Part shown: positions 51,964 to 59,751 of the stretch, in pieces
Layout of the letters: every line of letters begins with the position of its first letter
Position numbering within the stretch: position 1 is the first letter of the stretch
From: Actinacidiphila yanglinensis
Lineage (GTDB): Bacteria; Actinomycetota; Actinomycetes; Streptomycetales; Streptomycetaceae
Assembly (NCBI RefSeq): GCF_900107965.1
Contig: NZ_FNVU01000002.1
Location: forward strand, 620,001-684,000
Direction: 5' to 3'
DNA length: 64,000 nucleotides
Program-made: the position numbers and the translations under genes
The notes under the pieces: generated by a model
What the model was told of the DNA's origin: nothing
The model's input: only the letters and a program-made list of their open reading frames with translations
The model's database searches: none

Positions 51964-53264
51964 CGGGCGGGGCCCTCCTTGGTGAGCAGGTATTGCTGGA
52001 CATCCAGGTAGCCGGCGCGGAACCCGGCCTCGGAGTAGGCGAGGTAGAAGGTCCACATCCGGCGGAAGGTGGCATCGAAGCCGAGGGCGGCGACGTCCTC
52101 GGCGCGCTCGGCGAACCGCTGCCGCCACAGCCGCAGCGTCTCGGCGTAGTGGGCCCCGAAGCCGTCCCGGGCCGCCACCGACAGCGCGGTGTGGTCGCGG
52201 ACGGCCTCCTCGACCGCCCGCGTCGAGGGGATCAGGCCGCCGGGGAAGACGTACTTCTGGATCCAGGTGTGGGTGCCGCGGGCGGCCAGCATCCGCGCGT
52301 GGGGCATGGTGATGGTCTGCAGGGCGGCCCGGCCGCCGGGGGCCAGGCGCGCGTCGATCGTGCGGAAGTACACCGGCCAGAACTCGGCGCCGACGGCCTC
52401 GATCATCTCCACGCTCACCACCGCGTCGTAACGCCCCCCGGCCTCGCGGTAGTCGCGCAGCTCGATCGACACGCGGTCGGCGTACCCGGCCGCCCGCACG
52501 CGTTCCCGGGCCAGCCGGCGCTGCTCCTGGGAGAGGGTCAGCGAGGTGACGTGCGCGCCCCGGGCCGCGGCGCGCAGGGCGAGTTCGCCCCAGCCGGTGC
52601 CGATCTCCAGCAGCCGGGTGCCCTCCCGGACGCCGGCCAGGTCGAGCAGCCGGTCCACCTTGCGCTGCTGGGCGGCCGCCAGCAGGGACCGCTCGGCGGG
52701 GAAGCCGCGGAAGACGGCGGAGGAGTAGCTCAGGGTCTCGTCGAGGAACAGCGCGAACAGGTCGTTGGAGAGGTCGTAGTGGCGGCCGACGTTGGTACGC
52801 GACCCGCGCGGGGTGTTGCGCTGCGCTGCCGGCTGCCGGTGCGCCCACAGGCCGCGCAGCCGCTGCAGCGGGGCGGGGATGAGCTCGGCCGCGTGGGCGG
52901 CGAGCACCGTGAGCACGCCGACCAGGTCGGGGGCTTCCCACTCCCGGGCCATGTACGACTCGCCGAAGCCGATCAGGCCGCGGCTGCCGAGGCGGGCGTG
53001 GAACGCCCGGGCGTCGCGCACCTCCAGCAGCGGGCCGCCCCGCCCGAGGGCGGAGCCGTCGGCGAACCGGACCCGCAGCGGCAGCCCGTCCAGTGCGTGC
53101 CGGACGAGCGCGGCGGCGACCGCCCGCACCGGCCACGACGTCCGCGGCACCGCGGCCACGTCGGGCCAGCGGGCAGCGGCGGCCGGTTCCGCCGGTTCAG
53201 TCGGTTCGGACGGGTGGTCGTCGGTTCCGCGGGGTGCGGCGGAACGGGATTCAGCTGTGGTCAT
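51960..53264 (-). CDS. Cyclopropane-fatty-acyl-phospholipid synthase-like methyltransferase, copy 1
   Basis: 434 residues, same family as the next gene but clearly diverged: LEVRDARAFHARLGSRGLIGFGESYMAREWEAPD, VGRHYDLSNDLFALFLDETLSYSSAVF, SAM motif LLEIGTGWGELALRAAARG, VVSVEMIEAVGAEFWPVYF and TITMPHARM. It corresponds to UfaA1 (Rv0447c) in position and type. UfaA1-like proteins with an FAD partner make branched (tuberculostearic-type) acids, so 10-methyl branching rather than cyclopropanation is possible. It overlaps the DUF1365 gene by 14 bp. Confidence 0.87.
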   Translation of the reverse strand: MTTAESRSAAPRGTDDHPSEPTEPAEPAAAARWPDVAAVPRTSWPVRAVAAALVRHALDGLPLRVRFADGSALGRGGPLLEVRDARAFHARLGSRGLIGFGESYMAREWEAPDLVGVLTVLAAHAAELIPAPLQRLRGLWAHRQPAAQRNTPRGSRTNVGRHYDLSNDLFALFLDETLSYSSAVFRGFPAERSLLAAAQQRKVDRLLDLAGVREGTRLLEIGTGWGELALRAAARGAHVTSLTLSQEQRRLARERVRAAGYADRVSIELRDYREAGGRYDAVVSVEMIEAVGAEFWPVYFRTIDARLAPGGRAALQTITMPHARMLAARGTHTWIQKYVFPGGLIPSTRAVEEAVRDHTALSVAARDGFGAHYAETLRLWRQRFAERAEDVAALGFDATFRRMWTFYLAYSEAGFRAGYLDVQQYLLTKEGPAR

Positions 53265-54021
53265 GACGCATCTCCGGGGTGCGGCGGCCCGGGTGCGGCT
53301 GCACCGGCAGGCCGCGCAGGTACAGGCGGACGCCGTGGAAGCGGATGGCGGCCGACACCGCGAGGGTCGACCAGGGGTGGCGCAGGGCCAGGCGCAGCAG
53401 TGCGGCGGGGGTCGCCTCCCGCCGGCGGCCGCGGACGGCGGCGGTGAAGGGGGGGCCGCCGGGCCGGTCCAGACGCACGGTCAGGTCCAGCCGCTCCCGG
53501 GGCAGCGGCAGCCGCATGCGGTAGCTGCCGTCGACGGGATGGAACGGCGAGACGGGGAACTCCTTGCCGACCCGCGCGGTGCCGTCCGGGCCGGGACGCA
53601 CCAGGTAGGCATGGCGCTGCCCGTAGGTGTTGTGGACCTCGGCGACCACGCAGCGCGGGGTGCCGTCGGGGCCGTGGCACCAGTACAGGGTCAGCGGGTT
53701 GAAGACGTACCCGAGCACCCGGGCGTGCGCGAGCATCAGGACCGGGCCGCCCTCCAGGTCGACGCCGTGCGCGGCCAGGAAACCGTCGAGCCCGGCCCGG
53801 ATCGACGGGGCGCGGCCGGTGAAGTGGTCGCGGGCGCGGAAGCGGGCGAGCGGCCGCAGCGGCCGCGGCAGCACGGGCGGGCGGTCGGGGTCGATCAGCC
53901 ACAGGTAGGTGCGGTGCCGCAGGACGGAGCGCCACGGCGCCCTGCGCACGTGCGTGATCGTGCACGGGTAGAGGGCGGGCACCACCGGTACGGGCCGCCG
54001 GTCGGCAGGGGCGGTCACCAT
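53251..54021 (-). CDS. DUF1365 protein
   Basis: 256 residues. Family hallmarks are ALYPCTITHVRRAPWRSVLRHRTYLWLIDPDRPP, ILMLAHARVLGYVFNPLTLYWC-like (LMLAHARVLGYVFNPLTLYW), VVAEVHNTYGQRHAYLV and KEFPVSPFHPVDGSYRM. Function is unknown but the gene almost always sits with the FAD oxidoreductase and CFA-like genes, in proteobacteria as well (ChrR/RpoE singlet-oxygen regulons). It overlaps the oxidoreductase by 7 bp and the first CFA-like gene by 14 bp. Confidence 0.9.
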   Translation of the reverse strand: MVTAPADRRPVPVVPALYPCTITHVRRAPWRSVLRHRTYLWLIDPDRPPVLPRPLRPLARFRARDHFTGRAPSIRAGLDGFLAAHGVDLEGGPVLMLAHARVLGYVFNPLTLYWCHGPDGTPRCVVAEVHNTYGQRHAYLVRPGPDGTARVGKEFPVSPFHPVDGSYRMRLPLPRERLDLTVRLDRPGGPPFTAAVRGRRREATPAALLRLALRHPWSTLAVSAAIRFHGVRLYLRGLPVQPHPGRRTPEMRHDHS

Positions 54022-55322
54022 CGCACCCCCAGGGCCGCGGCCGCCTCCACACCGCTGCGGCAGCCGTCCTCGTGGAAGCCCCAGCCGTGGTAGGCGCCCG
54101 CGAACGCCGTGACGGACGTGCTCAGTTCGGGCAGCCGGCGCTGGGCGGCCACCGACCCGGGCGTGTACACCGGGTGGTCGTAGGTCATGCGGGCCAGCAC
54201 CCGGGCGGGGTCGACGCGGTCCTCGCCGCCGAGGGTGACGACATAGGTCCGCGGCGCGTCGAGCCGTTGCAGCCGGTTCATGTCGTAGCTCACCCGCACC
54301 CGGTCCGCGCCGGCCGCGCAGGAGGGCATCAGGTAGTTCCAGGAGGCGCGGGCCCCGCGCGCCCGCGGGAGCAGGGTGGTGTCGGTGTGCAGCAGCGTGG
54401 GGTTGCGGGAGTAGCGGAAGGCGCCCAGCAGTTCCTTCTCCAGCGGGGTGGCGTCCCCGAGCAACCGCAGCGCCTGGTCGGGGTGCACGGCGACGACGAC
54501 GTGGTCGTAGCGCGCTGTGCTGCCGTCCGCCGCGACCACGTCGGCGCCGTCCGCGTGCCGCAGCACGGCCCGGACCGCGGTGGCAGCGCGCACCTCGTGC
54601 ACGCAGGCCGCGATCCGCTCCACGTAGGAGCGCGAGCCGCCCGTGACGGTGCGCCACGCCGGCGAGCCGCCGACCGACAGCAGCCCGTGGTGGGCCAGGA
54701 AGCGGAACAGGTGGGAGGCCGGGTGGCGCAGGGCGGCCCCCGCGTCGCAGGACCACACCGCGGACACCAGCGGGGTCATGAAGTGGGCCCGGAAATAGGG
54801 CGAGAAGCCCGCCTCGTCGAGGAAGGCGCCGAGCGTGAACGCGTCGTCCTCCCCACCCCGGTCGAGCAGGCGGCGCGCCCTGCGGTGGAAGACCGGGACC
54901 TCCGCGAGCATCCGCAGGTAGGCGCTGCGCAGCGCGTTGCGCGGCTGGGCGAGCAGCCCGCGCGGCCCGCGCGCGCCCGCGTACTCCAGACCGCAGCCCT
55001 CGCACCGCACCGACATGCTCATCTCCGACTCCTGCGTGGCGACGCCCAGTTCCCGGAAGAGCCGCAGGAGGTGCGGGTAGGTACGGCGGTTGTGCACGAT
55101 GAAGCCGGAGTCGACGCGGTCCGTGCGCCCGCCGTGCGCCACCAGGTCGTGGGTGTGGGCGTGGCCGCCGAGCCGGCCGTCGGCCTCGTACAGGGTCACG
55201 TGGTGCGCCCGCCCCAGGACGTACGCGGCCGTCAGGCCCGCCACCCCGCTGCCGACCACGGCGGTGCGGGGCGCGGCCGGGCGGCCGCGCGGTGTTCGGT
55301 GGTTGCTCGCCTCGTCCGTCAC
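54015..55322 (-). CDS. FAD-dependent amine oxidase-like oxidoreductase (SigK operon leader)
   Basis: 435 residues from GTG 55322. The dinucleotide motif AVVGSGVAGLTAAYVLGRAHHVTLYEA is at residues 21-47. GGHAHTHDL and DSGFIVHNRRTYPHLLRLF are typical of the subgroup found with DUF1365 and CFA synthases, and the C-terminus AGAYHGWGFHEDGCRSG is the second FAD contact. No Shine-Dalgarno site precedes the GTG, but the -10 element of a SigK-type promoter ends 8 bases upstream, so the transcript is probably leaderless. It likely reduces or desaturates the lipid product of the neighbouring methyltransferases. Confidence 0.88.
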   Translation of the reverse strand: MTDEASNHRTPRGRPAAPRTAVVGSGVAGLTAAYVLGRAHHVTLYEADGRLGGHAHTHDLVAHGGRTDRVDSGFIVHNRRTYPHLLRLFRELGVATQESEMSMSVRCEGCGLEYAGARGPRGLLAQPRNALRSAYLRMLAEVPVFHRRARRLLDRGGEDDAFTLGAFLDEAGFSPYFRAHFMTPLVSAVWSCDAGAALRHPASHLFRFLAHHGLLSVGGSPAWRTVTGGSRSYVERIAACVHEVRAATAVRAVLRHADGADVVAADGSTARYDHVVVAVHPDQALRLLGDATPLEKELLGAFRYSRNPTLLHTDTTLLPRARGARASWNYLMPSCAAGADRVRVSYDMNRLQRLDAPRTYVVTLGGEDRVDPARVLARMTYDHPVYTPGSVAAQRRLPELSTSVTAFAGAYHGWGFHEDGCRSGVEAAAALGVRW

Positions 55323-55329
55323 GCAGGGA

Positions 55330-55357
55330 ATCCGGTGCCGCGACCTTGGCGGATTGG
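55330..55357 (-). promoter_or_regulatory. Putative SigK promoter of the lipid/redox operon
   Basis: On the minus strand CCAATCC (55357-55351), 15 bases, CCGGAT (55335-55330): same elements and spacing as in front of sigK. The GTG start at 55322 falls about where transcription should begin, implying a leaderless mRNA. Confidence 0.72.
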
Positions 55358-55621
55358 TGGCACCCGCGCCGAGACGGGAGAAAACCGCGGGCATCCCTCC
55401 GCGGCGCTTCCGGCGACGGTGCGGGTCCCGGAACGTGGCACCGGCGACCGCCGGTCTGATATGCACCATTCGCCCGAGAATAGCCAGGAAGTCGGCCGCG
55501 GGCGCGCGGTCCGGCGGGGGTGCACCCTGATGCCGGGGCGGCACGGGCTGTTGCGATCATGGCGAGGGGCGGGACCGTCGCACCGGTCCCGACGGGCGGC
55601 GCCGCACCTGCCCGCGCACCC

Positions 55622-55668
55622 CGTACGTCCGTGCATCCTGTACGTCCGTGCATCCCGTACGTCCGCAT
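55622..55668 (+). repeat. 17-bp direct repeats upstream of peptidase gene
   Basis: Units CGTACGTCCGTGCATCC (55622-55638) and TGTACGTCCGTGCATCC (55639-55655), then a partial third (55656-55668). They lie about 60-105 bp before the iminopeptidase start in a 404-bp divergent gap (55323-55726), the rest of which shows only the SigK-type promoter. They could bind a regulator or be slippage. Confidence 0.65.
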
Positions 55669-55726
55669 GCCGCCGGCCGCGGCCCCGGGAGCGGCCCCGG
55701 GGGCGAGGCAGAAAGAGGGCTTCTCC

Positions 55727-57046
55727 GTGACCCCCGTGACCTCCACCAACACCGTGAACGGCACCACCACCTACACGATCCCCGGCATGCGGGTGCGCGA
55801 GGGCGTCACCGACGTCCCGCTGGACTGGTCCGATCCCGACCGGGGCACCCTCCAGCTGTTCTTCCGCGACATCGTCGACCCCGCGCGGGCCCGCGAGGAC
55901 CTGCCCTGCCTGGTCTACCTCCAGGGCGGACCGGGCGGGAAGGGGCCGCGGCCGCTCGATCGCGGCGGCTGGCTCGGCGTCGCGCTGGAGACCCACCGGG
56001 TGGTGCTGGTCGACCAGCGCGGCACCGGCCGCAGTACCCGGATCGACGGCCGCCGGATGGGCGCGTTCGGCACCGCGCGGGAAGCCGCGGACTTCCTCGC
56101 CTGCTTCCGGGCCGACGCGATCGTGGCCGACCACGAGCACCTGCGCACTTCCGTCTACGGCGGCGGCCGCTGGTCCACGCTGGGCCAGTCCTTCGGCGGA
56201 TTCCTCACCCTGGCCTACCTGTCGCGGGCGCCCCAGGGCCTGAGCGCCTGCTACGTCACCGGCGGGCTGCCGGGCCTGGACCCGTCGGCGGCCGAGGTCT
56301 ACCGGCGCACCTACCCGCGGGTCGAGGCGAAGAACGCGACCTTCTACCAGCGCTATCCGCACCAGGTCGCGCAGGTCGCCCGGATCGCCGACCATCTGGC
56401 CGAGCACGACGTGCGCCTGCCCGACGGCGACCGGCTGACCGTCCGGCGCATGCAGAGCCTGGGCCTGGACCTGGGCATGAAGCCGGGCCACGAGCGCCTG
56501 CACTGGCTGCTCGACGAGGCGTTCACCGGGGCGGAGTTGTCCACCACGTTCCTGCACCAGGTGCTGGCCCGCACCTCCTTCGGCGACAACCCGCTGTTCG
56601 CGGCGATGCAGGAGAGCGTCTACGGCCACGGCCCCGGCGCCACCGGATGGGCGGCGCAGGCCGAGCGGGCCGCGCACCCGCAGTTCGCCGAGGACGCGCG
56701 CCCGTTGCTGTTCACCGGGGAGATGATCTACCCCTGGATGTTCGAGGAGATCGCCGAACTGCGCCCGTTCCGCGGCGCGGTCGAGCTGCTGGCGGCCCGC
56801 GAGGAGTGGCCGCCGCTCTACGACCTCGACCGGCTGGCCGGCAACGAGGTCCCGGTCGCGGCCGCGGTCTACTTCGACGACATGTACGTGGACTCCGGCC
56901 TGCAACTGGACACCGCGTCCCGGGTGGGCAACGTCCGCACCTGGGTCACCAACGAGTACGAGCACGACGGCGTCGGCGACGCCCGGGTCCTGACCCGGCT
57001 GAGGGACATGGTCCGCGAGTCGGGGGGAGGGCTCGCCGACGCGTGA
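55727..57046 (+). CDS. Proline iminopeptidase-like alpha/beta hydrolase
   Basis: 439 residues from GTG 55727, preceded by AAAGAGGG. LVYLQGGPGGKGPRP gives the HGGPG-like oxyanion motif of the S33 family (here QGGPG), DQRGTGRSTRI is the next signature, and the nucleophile elbow is WSTLGQSFGGFLTLAYLS (GQSFG). The catalytic Asp is probably in AAVYFDDMYVD and the His in NEYEHDG near the end. It removes N-terminal proline or hydrolyses amides in the cytoplasm. It precedes the hydroxyproline operon by 125 bp, and release of proline or hydroxyproline from peptides would feed that pathway, but this link is an inference. Confidence 0.87.
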   Translation: MTPVTSTNTVNGTTTYTIPGMRVREGVTDVPLDWSDPDRGTLQLFFRDIVDPARAREDLPCLVYLQGGPGGKGPRPLDRGGWLGVALETHRVVLVDQRGTGRSTRIDGRRMGAFGTAREAADFLACFRADAIVADHEHLRTSVYGGGRWSTLGQSFGGFLTLAYLSRAPQGLSACYVTGGLPGLDPSAAEVYRRTYPRVEAKNATFYQRYPHQVAQVARIADHLAEHDVRLPDGDRLTVRRMQSLGLDLGMKPGHERLHWLLDEAFTGAELSTTFLHQVLARTSFGDNPLFAAMQESVYGHGPGATGWAAQAERAAHPQFAEDARPLLFTGEMIYPWMFEEIAELRPFRGAVELLAAREEWPPLYDLDRLAGNEVPVAAAVYFDDMYVDSGLQLDTASRVGNVRTWVTNEYEHDGVGDARVLTRLRDMVRESGGGLADA

Positions 57047-57094
57047 CGGCGGGCGCGCCCGGCCGTCCGGCGTTCCGCGGGTGAACGAGCCTTC

Positions 57095-57106
57095 TGTCAT
57101 GTGACA
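57095..57106. promoter_or_regulatory. GntR-type operator before hydroxyproline operon
   Basis: TGTCATGTGACA, 5-bp arms with two central bases, 65 bp upstream of the DapA-like gene. It fits FCD-type GntR operators (TGT...ACA). The GntR regulator encoded third in the operon is the probable binder. TTGCAC..GTAGCC next to it could hold promoter elements. Confidence 0.65.
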
Positions 57107-57170
57107 TTGCACTGGTAGCCTCGGCTCACCGTCACCACCTCGGCCCGCCTTCACCAGAGGAGCCGCAGCA

Positions 57171-58076
57171 ATGACCACCTCCGCGACACCGTGGCAGGGC
57201 GTGCACGTCGCCACCGCCCTCCCGTTCCACGCCGACCTGTCGGTCGACCACGATGCCTACGCCGAGCACGTCCGCTTCCTCGCCGCCGGTGGCTGCGACG
57301 GGGTGGTGCCCAACGGCTCGCTGGGCGAGTACCAGACGCTGACACCGCAGGAGCGGGCCCGCGTCGTCGAGACGGCGGTCCAGGCCGCGCCGGCCGGGTT
57401 CGGCGTCATGCCGGGCGTGGGCGCGTACGGCGCGCTGGAGTCCTGCCGCTGGGCCGAGCAGGCGGCCGAGGCCGGAGCCACCTCCGTGCTGCTGCTGCCG
57501 CCGAACACCTACCGGGCGGAGCGGGCCGCGGTCCTCCACCACTACCGCGAGGTGGCCAAGGTCGGTCTGCCGGTCGTGGCGTACAACAACCCGCACGACA
57601 CCAGGGTCGACCTCACCCCGGAACTGCTCGCCGAACTCTTCCAGGAGGGCGCGATCGTCGCCGTGAAGGAGTTCACCGGCGACGTCCGCCGGGCCTACCA
57701 GATCGCCGAGTCCGCGCCCGGCCTCGACCTGCTGGTCGGCGCCGACGACGTGCTGCTCGAACTGGGCCTGGCCGGCGCCGTCGGGTGGGTGGCCGGCTAC
57801 CCGAACGCGATCCCGGAGAGCACCGTGGAGCTCTTCCGGCTGGCCACCTCCGGCGATCCCGCCGACCTGGCCCGGGCGGTGCCGATCTACCGCGACCTGC
57901 ACCCCTTGCTGCGCTGGGACTCCCGGACCGAGTTCGTGCAGGCGATCAAGCTGTCGATGGACGTCGCGGGCCGCAAGGGCGGTGCCTGCCGCCCGCCGCG
58001 CTCGCCGCTCCCGCCCGAGGCGGCCGCCCGCATCACCGCCGACACCGAGGCCGCGCTCGCCAAGGGCTACAAGTGA
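57171..58076 (+). CDS. DapA-family lyase, probable 4-hydroxy-pyrroline carboxylate deaminase
   Basis: 301 residues of the dihydrodipicolinate synthase superfamily. GVVPNGSLGEYQTLT carries the carboxylate-binding loop (GSxGE), LPVVAYNNPHDTRVDLTPEL the catalytic Tyr, and IVAVKEFTGD the Schiff-base Lys (about 163). The gene is followed, with 4-bp overlaps, by proline racemase-type, GntR and D-amino-acid dehydrogenase-type genes. In hydroxyproline degradation the equivalent enzyme turns pyrroline-4-hydroxy-2-carboxylate into 2-oxoglutarate semialdehyde. That role is inferred from context. Confidence 0.85.
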   Translation: MTTSATPWQGVHVATALPFHADLSVDHDAYAEHVRFLAAGGCDGVVPNGSLGEYQTLTPQERARVVETAVQAAPAGFGVMPGVGAYGALESCRWAEQAAEAGATSVLLLPPNTYRAERAAVLHHYREVAKVGLPVVAYNNPHDTRVDLTPELLAELFQEGAIVAVKEFTGDVRRAYQIAESAPGLDLLVGADDVLLELGLAGAVGWVAGYPNAIPESTVELFRLATSGDPADLARAVPIYRDLHPLLRWDSRTEFVQAIKLSMDVAGRKGGACRPPRSPLPPEAAARITADTEAALAKGYK

Positions 58077-59074
58077 GGTCCCGCCGCACCTTCCACGCGG
58101 TCGACTCGCACACCGAGGGGATGCCGACCCGGGTCGTCGTCGGCGGGGTGGGCACCCTGCCGGGCGCGACCATGGCCGAGCGCAGGCGCTGGTTCATCGA
58201 CCACAGCGACGACGTCCGCACCCTGCTGATGTACGAGCCGCGCGGGCACAGCGCGATGAGCGGCGCGATCCTGCAGCCGCCGACCCGCCCCGACGCCGAC
58301 TTCGGCGTGCTGTTCATCGAGGTCTCCGGCCTGCTGCCGATGTGCGGCCACGGCACCATCGGGGTCGCCACGGTCCTGGTCGAGACCGGGATGGTGCCGG
58401 TCGAGGAGCCGGTCACGACGATCCGGCTGGACACCCCCGCCGGCCTCGTCGTCGCCTCCGTCGCGGTCCAGGACGGCGCGGCCACCTCCGTCACCCTCGA
58501 GAACGTCCCGTCGTTCGCCCACACCCTGGACGCCACGGTCGAGGTCCCCGGCCTCGGGCAGGTGGCGTACGACCTCGCGTTCGGCGGGAACTTCTACGCG
58601 ATCGTCGAACTCGCCGACCTCGGGCTCCCCTTCGAGCGGTCCCGGGCCGGCGACCTGCTCGCCGCCGGGCTGGCGATCATGGACGCCGTCAACGCCGCGG
58701 CCCCGCCGGTGCACCCCGAGCGCGCGGACATCACCGGATGCCACCACGTCCACCTCACCGCCCCGGGCTCGACCGCGGAGCTGTCCCGGCACGCCATGGC
58801 GATCCACCCCGGATGGTTCGACCGCTCGCCCTGCGGCACCGGCACCAGCGCGCGGATGGCGCAGCTGCACGCCCGCGGTGCGCTGGCGATCGGCGCCGAG
58901 TTCGTCAACGAGTCCTACATCGGCACCCGTTTCACCGGCCGCCTGCTCGGCGAGACCACGGTCGGCGGCCACCCGGCGGTGCTGCCGTCCATCACCGGCC
59001 GCGCCTGGGTCACCGGCACCTCGCAGTTCCACCTCGATCCGACCGACCCCTTCCCCGCGGGATTCCTGCTGTGA
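58073..59074 (+). CDS. 4-Hydroxyproline 2-epimerase (proline racemase family)
   Basis: 333 residues. Two catalytic Cys are in place: LLPMCGHGTIGVAT (about residue 88) and DRSPCGTGTSARMAQ (about 251). This fits epimerases or racemases rather than the Thr-containing dehydratase branch. AVDSHTEGMPTRVV and YEPRGHSAMSGAI are further family motifs. It should convert trans-4-hydroxy-L-proline to cis-4-hydroxy-D-proline, substrate of the downstream FAD dehydrogenase. The start GTG overlaps the previous stop (GTGA). Confidence 0.88.
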   Translation: MRSRRTFHAVDSHTEGMPTRVVVGGVGTLPGATMAERRRWFIDHSDDVRTLLMYEPRGHSAMSGAILQPPTRPDADFGVLFIEVSGLLPMCGHGTIGVATVLVETGMVPVEEPVTTIRLDTPAGLVVASVAVQDGAATSVTLENVPSFAHTLDATVEVPGLGQVAYDLAFGGNFYAIVELADLGLPFERSRAGDLLAAGLAIMDAVNAAAPPVHPERADITGCHHVHLTAPGSTAELSRHAMAIHPGWFDRSPCGTGTSARMAQLHARGALAIGAEFVNESYIGTRFTGRLLGETTVGGHPAVLPSITGRAWVTGTSQFHLDPTDPFPAGFLL

Positions 59075-59751
59075 GCGCACCCACCTCCTCGAACCTGCGC
59101 ACCCTCGGGCAGCGGGAGACGCTGCGCGACCGGGTCAGGGACGCCCTGCGCGCCGCGGTCATCTCCGGCGAACTGGAGCCCGGCGCCGTCTACTCCGCGC
59201 CCACCCTCGGCGCGCGGTTCGGCGTCTCGCCCACCCCGGTCCGGGAGGCCATGCTCGACCTCGTCAAGGAGGGCCTGGTCGTCGCCCAGCCCAACAAGGG
59301 CTTCCGGATCACCGAGGTGTCCGAGCAGGATCTCGACAACCTGGCCGCGGTGCGGCTGCTCATCGAGCCGCCGACGGTCCGCGACTGCGTGCCCGTGATC
59401 CCCGACCGGGACCTCCCGGCGCTGCGGGCCCTGGCGCAGGACATCGTCGACGCGGTCGACCGCGAGGACCTGATCGGCTACATCCGGGCGGACCACGTCT
59501 TCCACCTGGCCCTGCTCGGCTACAGCGGCAACCGGCACCTGGTCGATGTCGTCTCCGACCTGCGCACCCGCACCCGGCTGCTCGGCCTGGCCCCGCTGCT
59601 GCGCAGCGGCCGGCTGGACCGCTCCGCCGCCGAGCACCACGACCTCGTGGACCTGATCGAGGCCCGCGACCCCGCCGCCGCCGAGGAACTGATGCGGCGT
59701 CACATCGGGCACGTGCGGGGCCTGTGGGCGAGCGGCACGGAAGAGCCGTGA
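59071..59751 (+). CDS. GntR-family regulator (FCD domain)
   Basis: 226 residues. The winged HTH (LRDRVRDALRAAVISGELEP..YSAPTLGARFGVSPTPVREAML, residues about 17-60) and the FCD ligand domain with its metal-binding His/Asp residues (RADHVFHLALLGYSGNRHLV, AAEHHDLVDLIEARDPAAAEELMRRHIGH) are complete. It is embedded in the operon, overlapping both neighbours by 4 bp. It should sense a pathway intermediate and act on the TGTCATGTGACA site before the first gene. Confidence 0.9.
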   Translation: MSAPTSSNLRTLGQRETLRDRVRDALRAAVISGELEPGAVYSAPTLGARFGVSPTPVREAMLDLVKEGLVVAQPNKGFRITEVSEQDLDNLAAVRLLIEPPTVRDCVPVIPDRDLPALRALAQDIVDAVDREDLIGYIRADHVFHLALLGYSGNRHLVDVVSDLRTRTRLLGLAPLLRSGRLDRSAAEHHDLVDLIEARDPAAAEELMRRHIGHVRGLWASGTEEP

